NCBI GenBank assembly: GCA_030268105.1
Contig: BSDZ01000079.1
Location: 4,982,001 to 5,046,000, forward strand
DNA: 64,000 nt
Source: Volvox africanus
Taxonomy: Eukaryota; Chlorophyta; Chlorophyceae; Chlamydomonadales; Volvocaceae
Reading direction: 5' to 3'
The notes beneath the pieces are model-generated. The model did no database searches. It was not told the DNA's origin and worked only from the letters and a program-made list of their open reading frames with translations. The position numbers and the translations under genes were made by a program. Numbering within the stretch: position 1 is the stretch's first letter; each line of letters opens with the position of its first letter. Shown here in pieces: positions 49,001-59,662 of this stretch.

Positions 49001-52000
49001 GGCCAGCAGTGACAGACTTGAAACCTACATCATACTATTGCATCATATATATGCCCTAAGGCAAACGAAAAGGTTTCGTGAGCGATCGAGTTAACGACAG
49101 ATAGATCAGTATGGAATCTCATAACCATTGTCTTCATCATGAATCTATATACTACCTACATACTGTCGAAATTCCCGCTATTCGTTGTTAGCGGCTGCAG
49201 TCTATCTGTCTATCTACTGAAGATCGAACGCTGGGCGTGCGGGTAGCTAGATGCTGCATGATGACGTCCATCGGCGCCTGCCTGTTAACCACTAGGAAGC
49301 GGTGTATCCTCGTTAGGATATTTACGGCTAATGCCCCAGATGATGGCCAGTAGGATTATGGACATCTTCCGATCGGGCCTCAACGGTTATGCAAATAGAT
49401 ATAATCATTATAACGGACATACAACAGGGCTCTTGCTGGCTCGGGCGAGGAGAGGAGGACGGTGCGCACGGCAGGACGAACAGACAAAGCCGCGTGTTCC
49501 CCCGCCCCTGCGCTGTGGTTCGGCCCGGTGGTCAGGGCCCCCAGTCCCTAGCTTGTCCTTATTGCAGGGCGAGTGAGCCGACCACAGCAGTGTAACGCCA
49601 TAAAGAGGGACATAGATGTGTAAAAATAATGCCCCAAATACATATAACGGAGGCTCAGTCCAAGGTATGTGCAGCTAATACATACATACAGTGTATAATA
49701 CAATCCCTCGTTCGTTCCAACAACGAACGAATTTTCGCACCTTTGATATCGGCAAAGAGTAGGGTGACCTGCAGGTCGGGCGGACAGGTTGAAGTGGTCG
49801 GAATGGTGGAGGCGTATGTAAGCACATACAGGTTATTACGGCTTGTATTACGGCTTGTTAGGAATGACGCACACTATTGCCGTTATATATAGTGCAGAAT
49901 GGTCCGGCATTGCCCGTGTCCAGATATTGTGTATGTATAATCACTGAAAGGTATAAACTTTCATTGGTGCTGATTTGGACGGGTCGGCGGCACGTGTAGG
50001 CCACGCACGTTCCAGTCCGAAGGTATAAATACATGATAACCAAACTGTTGTACAGTACTGCTGGCCTACCTGCGGGTGCCATGTGGCCAGAGCGTTGCAG
50101 TCACGAACCACGGGTCGCCACTCTGCGTTACTGGTGGCTCGTGGATTGTTTACGCGTGCTGCTGCACTGATGGCTTCTGCGCCGGTAGTGTCTTTGACCG
50201 CCGATGTGCCACACTCTAGGGTTTTGTTTCCGGCCGCCTTTTCATCAGCCTTCGCTGCCTCCGCGATCCACTCCTCAGTAACGTGTGTGAGGATGTGTTT
50301 GGGGAACAACTGCTCCAGCAGCCTGTGCTCCGCCTCCATCACCAGAGCAAGGTGCCGCTCAGCAATCACCTTGGCACTTACGTCGTGCTGTGTGTGCCGT
50401 GCGTAGTTCGGGTCATACATGCGCGGCGGTTCACAGTTGTCATCAGTTACAACGTTAAGGTACGGAACAACTACCCCTGGAGCCGCGGTCACTGGCTGTG
50501 TGTTTCAAACGCATAAATAGTTGTAATTATATGATATGATATGATAGGATAGGATAGGATAGGATAGGATAGGATAGGATAGGATAGGATAGGATAGGAT
50601 AGGATAGGATAGGATAGGATAGGATAGGATAGGATAGGATAGGATAGGATAGGATAGGATTGGGTAGGGTAGGGTATGGCATGATCTGGTCTGGTATGGT
50701 ATGGTATGGCATGGTATGGTATGGTATGGTATGGCATGGTATGGTATGGTATAGTATGGTATTACTATATACACATAGGTGCAGATAGGCTCGTAAAACA
50801 AAACGACACAACACGTTTCTGTCTCCGTGCAGCGCAGAACCTAACGTCTCTGACGACTGTGCTGGGCCCTCCTTTCGTTAGTGTTTAGGGTTTCCTCTCT
50901 TTCAGACCCTACCTGCGACATGACTATCACGTCTTCGCCAGTTAATGGGTCAACGGTTCGGAGGGCCCAAACCTCATGCCAATAGTCCTCCTGTACATGG
51001 GTGCCCACTGGACACATAGCAGCAGTGCCATACGAAGGCCGAGGCTGCAGCATTGGTGGCGGTGGTGGCGGCTGGCAAAACGAGGGAGGTGCCGGGCAAA
51101 GAGGCCCATTTGACTGGCTCTTGGGCAGAAGAACATGCTGCCGAAGGTGCTGATGTCGAAGGTGCTGATGCTGATGCTGATGCTGATGCTGATGCTGATG
51201 CTGATGCTGATGCTGATGCTGATGCTGATGCTGATGCTGATGCTGCACCATGGACACTCTGTCTTTGTGCCATCTTTCCGCTGCAGTGGCACCACAACCG
51301 TCGCCGCCGTGGACACCAAAGCCGCCATCGCTGGACTCCTCTACGAGCCGTATATCCGCCGTACAGCCCGTAATAGCGTCCACCGCCGCTGCCCTCACCA
51401 CCACGGTCGGAGTCCCAGTCACTTCTGGCGTCTTTGAAGACACAGCTGCTAGCTCGGTGATAGTATTGATGCTGGTGGCGTACGACACAGCACTAGCCGT
51501 TGGAGCAGTGGCATCGACAGTAGCGGTAACGCCGACGCTGGCAACAGGTGCTTCCTCTTTTGGCGATTGGCGGAAAGCAGAGGCGATTTCAAGGAAGCCT
51601 GTACGGCCGATACTAACCGTCCGAAGCAACCTAGAAAGCGACGGTACGCGGCGTGGAGAGCCGACGTTTTGTTCTCCGAAACCAGCTCTGGGGAGCGGCA
51701 CGGATGTTGCCATACACGCGAGTGCCCCATTCAGAAGGGGCGTTGCGCCGTGTGTTGTGATTCCATTCACTTCACTCTGTGATGAAGTCGGCTGTTCTGC
51801 ATCGTGACTGTCTGGCTGAGGTCTTGCGACGGCGATAATGTTGCGGGATGATACCGAGCTCCTTGCAGATCTGGCGTAACATACGGACTGCGACGGGACG
51901 TCTATACTGGATAGCATCCGAAGAAGTTCTTTGGTGCCTCTAGGCGGGCCGCTGACAGCAGCAGCCGCCGTGGTGCCCACCGGCGACACGTCCTGACCAT

Positions 52001-55000
52001 AGCACCGGGCGCTGGTGCGCGGAGGCTGGAGGCTGCCTCGCCGGCTTCCCTCGGCTAGGATCTGAGTGGCGGTAGGTGCGTTTCGGAGCGAAGAGGCAAA
52101 GACCAGAGCCCGCGAGTGCGGGCTGTTTTGTAAGGAGCCCACTGACGAAGGCACCCGGGAAGGCATGGAGGCGCTGCCACCGCTGCCACCGATACCGCCA
52201 CTGCAGCTGCCGGAAATAGGGGAGGGGGCCCCAGCGCACAACCGTGGTGTTAACCAGGAGCTCGTACGCGCCTGATTGCTCGGATTCAGATTGCGGGGAC
52301 GTACAGAGAGTTGGCGGCCGCTGCCCATATCGATACAACGTTCTCTGTAGTAATGTGCACCACAGTTGGTGTGACTGTCGCCGCCACCACCACCATCGTC
52401 TCCAAAGCTTCCAGCACCGGGGCTGGCGGCAAGCGCGTTGGCGGCCTGAGCGCTAGACAAGCTGATTTGGACGCCTCCTACACTGCCATCAAGTGCGGCA
52501 GGTACGGAAGGATTGGGCGTGTTGATGGCAACCGCCTCTGCGTGCCGGCTTAGCGCCAATCCGAAGGTACTTGTGGCAAGAGGATCGGCGCACGTGTCCC
52601 AAGTCAACGAGCCCTGGGTTTTGGGCCCCTCGCCGGCAAAGACGGCAGCCGCCGGCGCGACCGTATTCGGGTTGGCATCCCCTAAGGCATCTCCTAACGA
52701 ACATACATTGCTATCGGTCAGCTGCCTTTCTGCTGCCGTAGCGAAAGCGGAACCTGGTTCTGGAGCGCTGGCTACAATGGGGTCAAGGTCGCGAATGTTG
52801 TTTGCCGTAACTTCTGGCCCTGACTGGTGATGGCATGGTGGAGTCCAGGGAGGTGGGCAGGAGGAGGGCAGCTGGCAGTTGATGAAGCTGGTGGCAGTGA
52901 CGCTGCCGGTAGAGGTGCATAGTGCGAGACGCATAGTAGGGGACGTGCTAGCGTCGTGGGAGTGTTTTCTCTCGACAAGAGAGCAGGTGCCACGGGTTTC
53001 CAGAGGGGGCCCCTCGGTCATCGTGTTTGTGGCGGTGAGGGGGAAGGTGAGGCCTGTAGGTGGAACGGGGTGCCGGCAAGGGGCAGGGAATGGGGTGGTG
53101 ATGCACGCATTGATGGGGCAACTTAAATAGATGGAGCAGGTGACAGCCAGGTGCGGTATCCAGGTATTGTGGCGGTGTGCCTGCTTCTCGGCATCATCCT
53201 GGGACGCGTTTCCTCGTCTAGACCTCCAGAAATTCGTGAACAGTGCGTACCGCTTCAAGCAACGAGGACGGCTCTTACCCCTTCAAGCAACGAGCAAACA
53301 AGCATCTAGGGAGTTGGGGAGCGGGGGGGTAAGGAGCTGAATACGACGTACGCTGTGTGTACCTTAGTAGGTCAGCACCAATAAATTGGGGATTTGATGT
53401 CCCGATGAGGTCGAAGAGGAAGTATGGTTACGACGTACCTTATGGCTCATGCTTTGATTTATTGACTGGTTGACCCGCGTACGCATCCACTGACCCACGC
53501 ACTGACCCACGCACTGACCCACTGAACCCACCAGAGTTTGACGTGAAACTGCTCTTGCTGAATACAGCATGGTTGGAAGTCCCCAAGCAGGCCTTGCCCG
53601 CGCCCTCGCTTAGTGCCTGATCAAGCGGCCGGGACGGAAGCAACGCCAACGCCGCTAATGGGCTCCCATTCTGGGACGCCCGGCTCGCACGGACAGTCCC
53701 AACATTGCCGTCCGCCCTCCAGGGTCCCGACTCCCTAGCGCGCTCTGCCTGGGACTCTGAAACCATTCTCTGCGCAGCTACAGTCGCAAAGCAGCTCCGG
53801 AAGTTGGGCAAAGAGTCGGCCTTCCCTGATGTGAGGTCCCGGGCGCTGATCTGCGGTGGCTGCCCCGGTGGCCGGTGTTGGGTGGGTGTGGGAAGGCTGG
53901 AGCTGGGGCTGGCATCTAGGCCAGACGTGATATGAACATGGGCACGGGGAACCATGAGACTGTAGGACATGGACCTTGAGTTACGATCCGCTGTATCCAT
54001 AACCACCATGTGTGTCATACTGCCCGGGTCGAAAGCGAGTTTCGCCTTCTGTGCGAGGACCGGTGCGTGTGCATCAGGGCCCGCCCCCAACAGGCTACAT
54101 GGCACTCGGACGATTCCTAGGTAGGGTTAGGGAAGGAAGGAAGTGGGAACTTGTGCAGTAACGGATTGGAGATGGGAGAGGAGGCGTTGCCTTGTACAAA
54201 CGCGCAAAAATGGACCCTGATCGGCTCCATATACTTGCCTAAAAGCGTAAGAGCCATGGAAGGATGAAAAAAACTGAAAAAACGATTCCAAGCAGCACTC
54301 TACGAAGCGATGGAACTTAGAGCGCTCTAGCTGCATTCGCTAATCGACTGGACAGACCACCATGGCAGCGCAGCGCGCGCGCACGCGAAGCGCATGTGCC
54401 ATACATAATCTTCATGGTAAACAAGGTTATGATTGGTAACGCCCACCTCTCCAACGACCCGCATTCTCTCGATCGATGTCGTGCATCATTCGGTCAAGCT
54501 TCTCGGGCTCGAGCTGGAAGACCAGCGCAAGCACGTTGGTGGTAGAGCAAGATGTTATGCAGTTAACACGATCGCCCATGTAACGAATCGAAGCGCTGTT
54601 TTGGTGAACCACACCACCACGCTGGTTGAAGACCGTTACAGCGGCCGGCATTTTTGAACAAATCATTGCATCTCGGCGATAGGACTGAAGAACATAAAAA
54701 ATATTGTTACATCAGAATATGACTTGCGTGAGCTCATAAACCGTGCGAGCTTGACGGAGTGGCGACGAGCCACCGGCACATACCTGCTCACTGACTCCAG
54801 CAAGGTACCCCTCGTGCGCTCCACGGGGTTTGGAGATGATTGCGGGATAGCTGCTTGCCTCAAATCGCGATTCCAACGGAGAATGGCTGCAGTGAACGTC
54901 GTTAGCAGGCGGGTTGGGCTGTTCTATGTCTGAGGGCGCCTTCTTCGCCTCAGCGGCGAATGCTGCCGTGGAGTTGTAAGCCGATGTGCAAATGGAAGGA

Positions 55001-55122
55001 CCATTTCCTTCACTAGTTGATAAAGTCCCTGGCAGGTTGTTTTCAGTAGGCAGCTTCCCGAAGCATGATAGCAAAGCCTTCAATTGTGTATTAAAATTCT
55101 GCTGGCTGAGCTTGTGAGACAT
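43031..55122 (-). CDS. Class III nucleotide cyclase, predicted guanylyl cyclase, with PAS-like N-terminus
   Basis: Makes a cyclic nucleotide from NTP. Exons: 54784-55122 (start [10 protein letters not shown]), 54447-54684, one from 54116 to about 53540, one from about 53230 to 50913, then 50070-50387, 49741-49768, 48248-48354, 47961-48095, 47121-47269, 44081-44193 and 43031-43509. Phases close for all except the third/fourth junction. Exon 2 is PAS-like ([19 protein letters not shown]). Exon 4 carries a His-Gln repeat and ends [14 protein letters not shown]...MSQ; exon 5 continues [12 protein letters not shown] and [17 protein letters not shown]. The catalytic domain has [11 protein letters not shown] (first metal Asp), [13 protein letters not shown] (second metal Asp), [36 protein letters not shown] and [14 protein letters not shown]. 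Glu in VETIG and Cys in RFCLFG are guanylyl-type specificity residues; Asn and Arg of VNTTSRM complete the site. An Ala/Ser-rich tail follows. No membrane segment was seen, and more 5' exons are possible. Confidence 0.9.
43575..43690 (+). repeat. CTCGAGAGGCC hairpin repeat, copy 3
   Basis: In the last cyclase intron, antisense to the gene. Contains AGGTGC-AGAA-GCACCT, CAGCATCTCGAGAGGCC, TTCGCGGCC and CTCAACTACTAC. It is the closest match to 34440-34560. Confidence 0.75.
44270..44460. repeat. AT-rich microsatellite cluster in a cyclase intron
   Basis: AATAACA, TA, and ACT/ATT short tandem runs, plus a duplicated ACTTTACTTTGTTATGATTAT-like segment at 44425-44460. It lies just upstream (in gene direction) of exon 44081-44193. 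Confidence 0.7.
45500..45630 (+). repeat. Dispersed repeat (CGCTGTGGTTCGGCCCGG family), copy 1
   Basis: In the 2.9-kb cyclase intron. Shares GGCAGGACGAACAGA-like, TGCGCTGTGGTTCGGCCCGG, TCAGGGCCCCC and a terminal CAGTGTAAC with 49440-49600, in the same orientation in another intron of the same gene. Confidence 0.75.
47830..47918 (-). repeat. CTTCCGATCGGGCCT family, copy 3 (reverse)
   Basis: Best-preserved ends of the family: GTAGTATCC at one end and GGATACTTC at the other, an inverted repeat of at least 7 bp, AGTATCC. The core reads GATATCTTCCGATCGTGCCT. Lies in the short cyclase intron 47270-47960. Confidence 0.8.
48400..48510. repeat. TA-rich palindromic tract in a cyclase intron
   Basis: Runs of TATATATATT and TATATATGTACGTATATGTA, with local self-complementarity. 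It is followed at 48556-48572 by a short CCCTAACCCTAAC telomere-like stretch. Lies inside the intron between exons 49741-49768 and 48248-48354. Confidence 0.7.
49302..49415 (+). repeat. CTTCCGATCGGGCCT family, copy 4
   Basis: GTGTATCCTCG start, TTTACGGCTAATGCCC, and an intact ATGGACATCTTCCGATCGGG core. It sits immediately before the other repeat at 49440-49600 in the same cyclase intron. Confidence 0.75.
49440..49600 (+). repeat. CGCTGTGGTTCGGCCCGG family, copy 2
   Basis: Matches 45500-45630 in the order GGACGAACAGA, CGTGTTCCCC, CTGCGCTGTGGTTCGGCCCG, GTCAGGGCCCCC, CTTGTCC and GTGTAAC. Small insertions separate the blocks. Confidence 0.75.
50533..50762. repeat. Two adjoining 5-bp microsatellites in a cyclase intron
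   Basis: About 25 copies of GATAG (50533-50660), then a degenerate transition, then GGTAT/GGCAT repeats to 50762. The second motif differs from the first by few substitutions, so one probably grew out of the other. Lies in the intron 50388-50912. Confidence 0.95.
51160..51246 (-). repeat. In-frame hexanucleotide repeat coding His-Gln in the cyclase
   Basis: About 14-15 copies of CATCAG (gene strand), read as alternating His-Gln in exon 4. They are followed by degenerate [10 protein letters not shown], showing an older, interrupted edge. As six is a multiple of three, length change keeps the frame. Confidence 0.95.
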
Positions 55123-56784
55123 TTTCCCCGGAGGTATCAATACTTAAGACTCCTGCACAACCGTTCTGTTACGGTATTGTTAAGATCCCGTTGCCCAGTA
55201 TCGTTCGTTTTTCAGGGGGATCTTAAGCATGGTTATAGCATCCTAAGGCGATGCGTTTCCTCGTAGTACATGTTTGGACTTTGCACTGCAGCAACCAGTA
55301 CGGTAAGAAGCCGGACGTCTTCCGATGATTGTTGGTAGCAACTGCCTTGTTTTTATCTAAATATTTGTTTTAACTTTCAAAGTTGAGTTTCAATATCTGG
55401 GAAACGGCGTGCCTGCCCTCCCCACAAAGCTTTACGCATCAACGGACAAGAGCGACAAAATTTACATATTCGTACAACCCTATTGTGATTGCGCGAATAG
55501 ATTACTATAATTATGTGCATGAATTAATTTACATGATTTTATTAAGCGTTTTTCTGAGGCTTCAAGATCATGCATGGTCTTCCGATGTCCTCTTTGGTTT
55601 CGGCTTTAACTCTAAGTTTTTTATTACGCATAATCAATATAGTTTTGATGAGTTTTATGGCATTGACCATGGGTTGACACAGGCGAAAGCACATTTGTTG
55701 CTATCCTCGAAGCATCAGATAATGACATTCCGAATTTTTCATATTATCAGAATTATTGTTTTCGTCAGTTGCACATCATTATTAATATGTTAGCATGGCT
55801 CACAGGCGACAGAAATGGAAGGAATTGTTGGTTACCTGCTGAGTAATGTGCATGCATTGTTTGAATGCGAACGACTTTCTGCAAACTCATGACTATATTC
55901 ACTTTAGTTAAGCATAATAATTTTATATACTTGCCCTGAGTAGAAGTGAGATTACGGTTTTCATAATTATGGACAGGTTTGATATCGATAGGATAGGATG
56001 CGGGCCGTTGTGAACGAACTCGCGAGCTTCCATCCGCGTATCGACCAGCGAAACAGCCACAAACAGACATCGCACCATTGGTTTGAAGGGAGATTAAAGC
56101 AAAAATAATATGGTTATCGCATGAGCCATAACGGGTCATATCGCCGTGGAGGAAACGGACTCCTGGCCGCGTATGGCGACTGCTGGCTAACGGTCCCCAA
56201 ATTAAAGGTTAACTTACGCTGCTGGCGTCACTTTCCAGGTTTAAATCAAGGATGAACACAAGACAGCACAGGCTTCAGAGCCATCCTGTCCTTTTCCATT
56301 TGCTTAGCTAATATGTTACTCCAATTATGTTACTCTTCTTCTCACAAGGTTCGAGGCGATGGCGAATTCGGCTTCGACTTCACCTCGAATGGAGTCTAAG
56401 GGGCGTGTCATATTCTGATGCTAGTGACAGAGCCAGACGTAGGCACGGATTTCCTACAGCAATGTGTGCCCAACTAATGCAATTATAACCTATAGGCATC
56501 GCCGTAACGCCGCCAACATCACGCATGCTACATACAGAACCATACGGGAGTCTAGTACCTGCTAGTATGCATGCACAGCCGACCATCCTTGCATTATTAC
56601 GTTGCAAGCATTTGAAAACTGAAACGGCAATGAATAGGAAATGCCTTCAAAAGCAATCTGCGATCAAATCTACGCACTCCAAGTAAGGTCTCTCGAACTA
56701 CTAGCCATTTCATCGAACCCGAAGGGATGTGAAGCGAATAAAACCTTTTGCCATGCGCATCCTTTTCAAACGCGATTGCGTTCG

Positions 56785-57172
56785 TTATGTCGCATCTCCG
56801 ATGAAAAATGTTGCAGCCTTCCCTGGCCTGCGTGCGTAGTTCCCGATAAGGGCCTTACATTCTTCTTTCGCTACTGCGATTCGTGTCGGTTTAACTTCCT
56901 CGGTCCATTCGTCTTCAAATTCAACCTCCAGGCTTGACGATAACTTTTCGACATCACATGAGCCACGTGATGACGCTTGCTATTTTTTATATCACAGTCC
57001 TTCATCGCAAAGAACGCAGAAACTGCTGCCATCGAACATATGGCGCAGCAGCCTTTGCCTACTCTTGTAATGCTTTTTCATTTTTGACGATCCAAGCACC
57101 ATGAACTCAGCGGGCGTCTGGAGGCTAGCCACACCGTTCCTATCCCCTTCAGGCGAGATAGCTAGACGACCA
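56785..57172 (-). pseudogene. Interrupted coding remnant with a SAND-like segment (tentative)
   Basis: After an acceptor (GCCTGGCTGCAG) at 57172 the frame reads SGRLAISPEGDRNGVASLQT, then TPAEFMVLGSSKMKKHYKSR, resembling the SAND-domain pattern 'TPxEFExLGGxxxxKxWKxS' (SAND/VARL proteins include volvocine regA relatives). The frame meets TGA and, 12 nt on, TAG. It then resumes in the same frame with a long acidic protein-like stretch (EVEFEDEWTEEVKP, AVAKEECKALIGNYARRPG) to a stop at 56785. Further protein-like sequence (AFEKDAHGKRFYSLHIPSG) follows in another frame. This looks like a gene or mobile-element ORF broken by stops and a frameshift, but unrecognised introns could explain part of it. 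Confidence 0.35.
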
Positions 57173-58810
57173 CTGCAGCCAGGCGAACAAGCATGTACAT
57201 ATAACCAGTCGCGTCCCACCCATGAATGCCTTCGCCGGTATTTTTATGTATCGCTTTCGCCGGTAACCCGTATACCGACCTCTCCCAGTCTGACATATGT
57301 CGGTCGGCAGCCCCATGGGGGTTACGCTTCCCTGCGTCTAGCTTAACACATCTGAAGCTACCGAAACGCTCGGCCTTAGCAGCACGAAGAAACGACGTCA
57401 TCACGCATAGATGGATTTACACAGACTCATTTTAGGATTATTATCGATTGCGGCCTGCGCTGTTCTAAAAGGTCCGTGCGGACAAACTAACGAACCGACC
57501 CGTCACGCACGCACAGTAATGGAGGGTCGTCGGCCCACATCTGCATACCGAGCGACACACCTTGATTGCCTGCGTGCGTGTGGTCTACAGCGGCTAGCTA
57601 GCTGAGGAACCAAATTGAGCGTAACATAAGAAACATACAGCCATTAGGAGTCATCGAGAAAATCCTTGCTTTTGAAGCATGGCTTGAAGGTGGGTTCGTT
57701 GCTTCTTGCCATGGTTGCAATAACCAAGACCTGACTATCCTTGCTTTTAAAAAGTTTCCACCTTGCGAGGCGGCAGCGCGTCCCTCTACCGACGTGGGGG
57801 AAAAAGGAGGGCCATTATTCTATATACACATGCACAGGCGCGCCCGTAAGTGCGTGGCTGTTTGATTCGGCAGATCTATAACCACTCTCTTCAGACCGGA
57901 AGGTCTTCGGCAAATTCCCTCGTTCTTGATACGCACTAGACTAGCTTCCGATCGAGCACCGAGCCTGACAGCTCCGAGCCTTGATTGAAGAATGACGTAC
58001 GTCGTCAAGATAATATTAATGGTTTGTTTGGATGGTTTTACAGCGTGTTTGGTTAATTTGGAGGGTGTGTAGGAAGTAAGGAAAAAGTAGATAGTACGTA
58101 ACCAGCCGGTTCGATGTTCTCGTTCAGCAGGTCTTATTATTAATAAACTTGCTTGATACATGGATGGACTGATGTTGCAAAAGAACTATAATAATCGACG
58201 TGCGTTCCTGGCAGGGATCCCTGCATAGGATGGCTCAATAATAATGGAGCCATAGAATTGAAGATGCATGGTTAGTTTGTGTTCCTCGTCTGTTTCATGT
58301 CATGCAGCCGCAAGGAGCTCAGCCTAGCCCGCAAGTGCTGTATCACAAGCCGACCAAGACTGGTCAACGCCAGCAGGGCATCGTGTTTCAAATGCATCAA
58401 GTTACCCCCGTGCGTCGTCCCTAACAACTTCTCTCTCCCCCCTCTGCATTCCCCCACACGCATCCATCCGCCACACCGACCACTGCATCGATCGCCACAT
58501 GCCGAGGCTGTTCAGGTGCCAGACGGTGCGCACCCTGTCTATACTGTTGAATTGCCAAGAGACAGATAGAGCGTGCGTGCGAGCACACTGTCATCAATAC
58601 CATTCGTTAATATTGCCGCAATCAACTTGACCACAAGCAAGCAAATGACCACAAACGCATACACTGCTAGGCTCTTGCAAGGGCCTTTGTTTGCTCGTGC
58701 GTGCCGCCACTCATTATACCGACCCTGGCCCTAGGGGGCTAACGCCTGGTACCGGCAGCCGGCATGAAATCACGCAGGCTAGGCCTTGAGTTGTGACATC
58801 ATATCGCAAT

Positions 58811-58946
58811 TGTAGTACCCATCCTGGGGTGTCCACGGCGGGCGGGTTAGTGCCTGGGATCGACCCTGTATGAACATCTTCTGGACCGTGCACACCTTCC
58901 GATCGGGCCTTTACCGTAGCTTGGCGGCTATAACAGAGATATAATC
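58811..58946 (+). repeat. CTTCCGATCGGGCCT family, copy 5
   Basis: TGTAGTACCCATCCTGGGG start, an internal ATCCTGGG/CCTGGGAT pair, the CACACCTTCCGATCGGGCCT core, and an end TTGGCGGCTATAACAGAGAT very close to copy 4. About 30 bp longer than the other copies. Confidence 0.75.
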
Positions 58947-59049
58947 AACAGGCATGAATAACGTCATCATCAGGACGCGTGATGCTGCACGTACATGTAA
59001 GGACCTCTCGATGAGATCTACCTAGCAGCAGCCTGTATATATGTAGCTC

Positions 59050-59100
<51 letters not shown>
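59050..59100 (+). repeat. (ATG)17 microsatellite
   Basis: Seventeen perfect ATG units downstream of the SET gene. No coding context was found. The run of Met codons opens a 166-codon frame by chance. Confidence 0.95.
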
Positions 59101-59101
<1 letters not shown>

Positions 59102-59662
59102 CATTGATTAAGAGATTCCATCCTGATCTATCTGTCGTTAACTCGATAGATCGCTCACGAGACCTTTTCGTTTGCATTCTTATTTGTGAGGCCATTTTAC
59201 AACACATACAACATGCATGCAGAATAATAATTCGTTCATTCAACTCCGGCGGTAGCGTAACGCTCTATCACGCTTCGGTAGCCGCAATGTTTTTAGAGTA
59301 TGTAGGATTTGTCTGGTGGCGGCGGCGTCCATCCAGGACACCAGTGCCATCTATTGGTCGTTGCTTCTCGTGCCTCGCTCTATCTGCCAACATCGAGGTT
59401 TCACATACAGGTGACATCGGTGCATGTATGTGTATGTACGTATCCACGCACGAGGCGCCCGGCTCATACCACGCACCTATCCCTACGCCCTCCTTCCCCA
59501 CGTGCTACATACTACGTTTTTCCGCGCTAAACAAAAAAACATATGTATAAAAGCATATAAAAGCACATACATATATAAGCATATATATAAAGGCATATAT
59601 AAAAGAAGCACCACCAAGCGCCGAATACCGGACGTAGTCGAGATGGAGCGCCGCAGCGCTCG

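Larger units (their letters stand above)
55123..59662. other. Repeat-rich intergenic region between cyclase and SET genes
   Basis: No complete gene was seen. Contains a decayed coding remnant (56785-57172), one repeat copy (58811-58946) and an ATG microsatellite (59050-59100). 55301-55330 holds a fragment with GGACGTCTTCCGATGA, resembling the CTTCCGATCGGGCCT family. The AT-rich frame at 55383-55793 (+) is open by composition and unsupported. Confidence 0.45.

Noticed and set aside
50489..50814. Overlapping ORFs reading Ser-Tyr-Pro-Ile-Leu repeats
   Set aside because: Products of the GATAG/GGTAT microsatellites in a cyclase intron.
55383..55793. 136-codon AT-rich ORF upstream of the cyclase
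   Set aside because: Composition alone explains the lack of stops in this AT-rich strand; no motif or splice support.
59050..59550. 166-codon ORF starting with 17 Met
   Set aside because: The start is the ATG microsatellite, and the rest shows no domain or conserved pattern.
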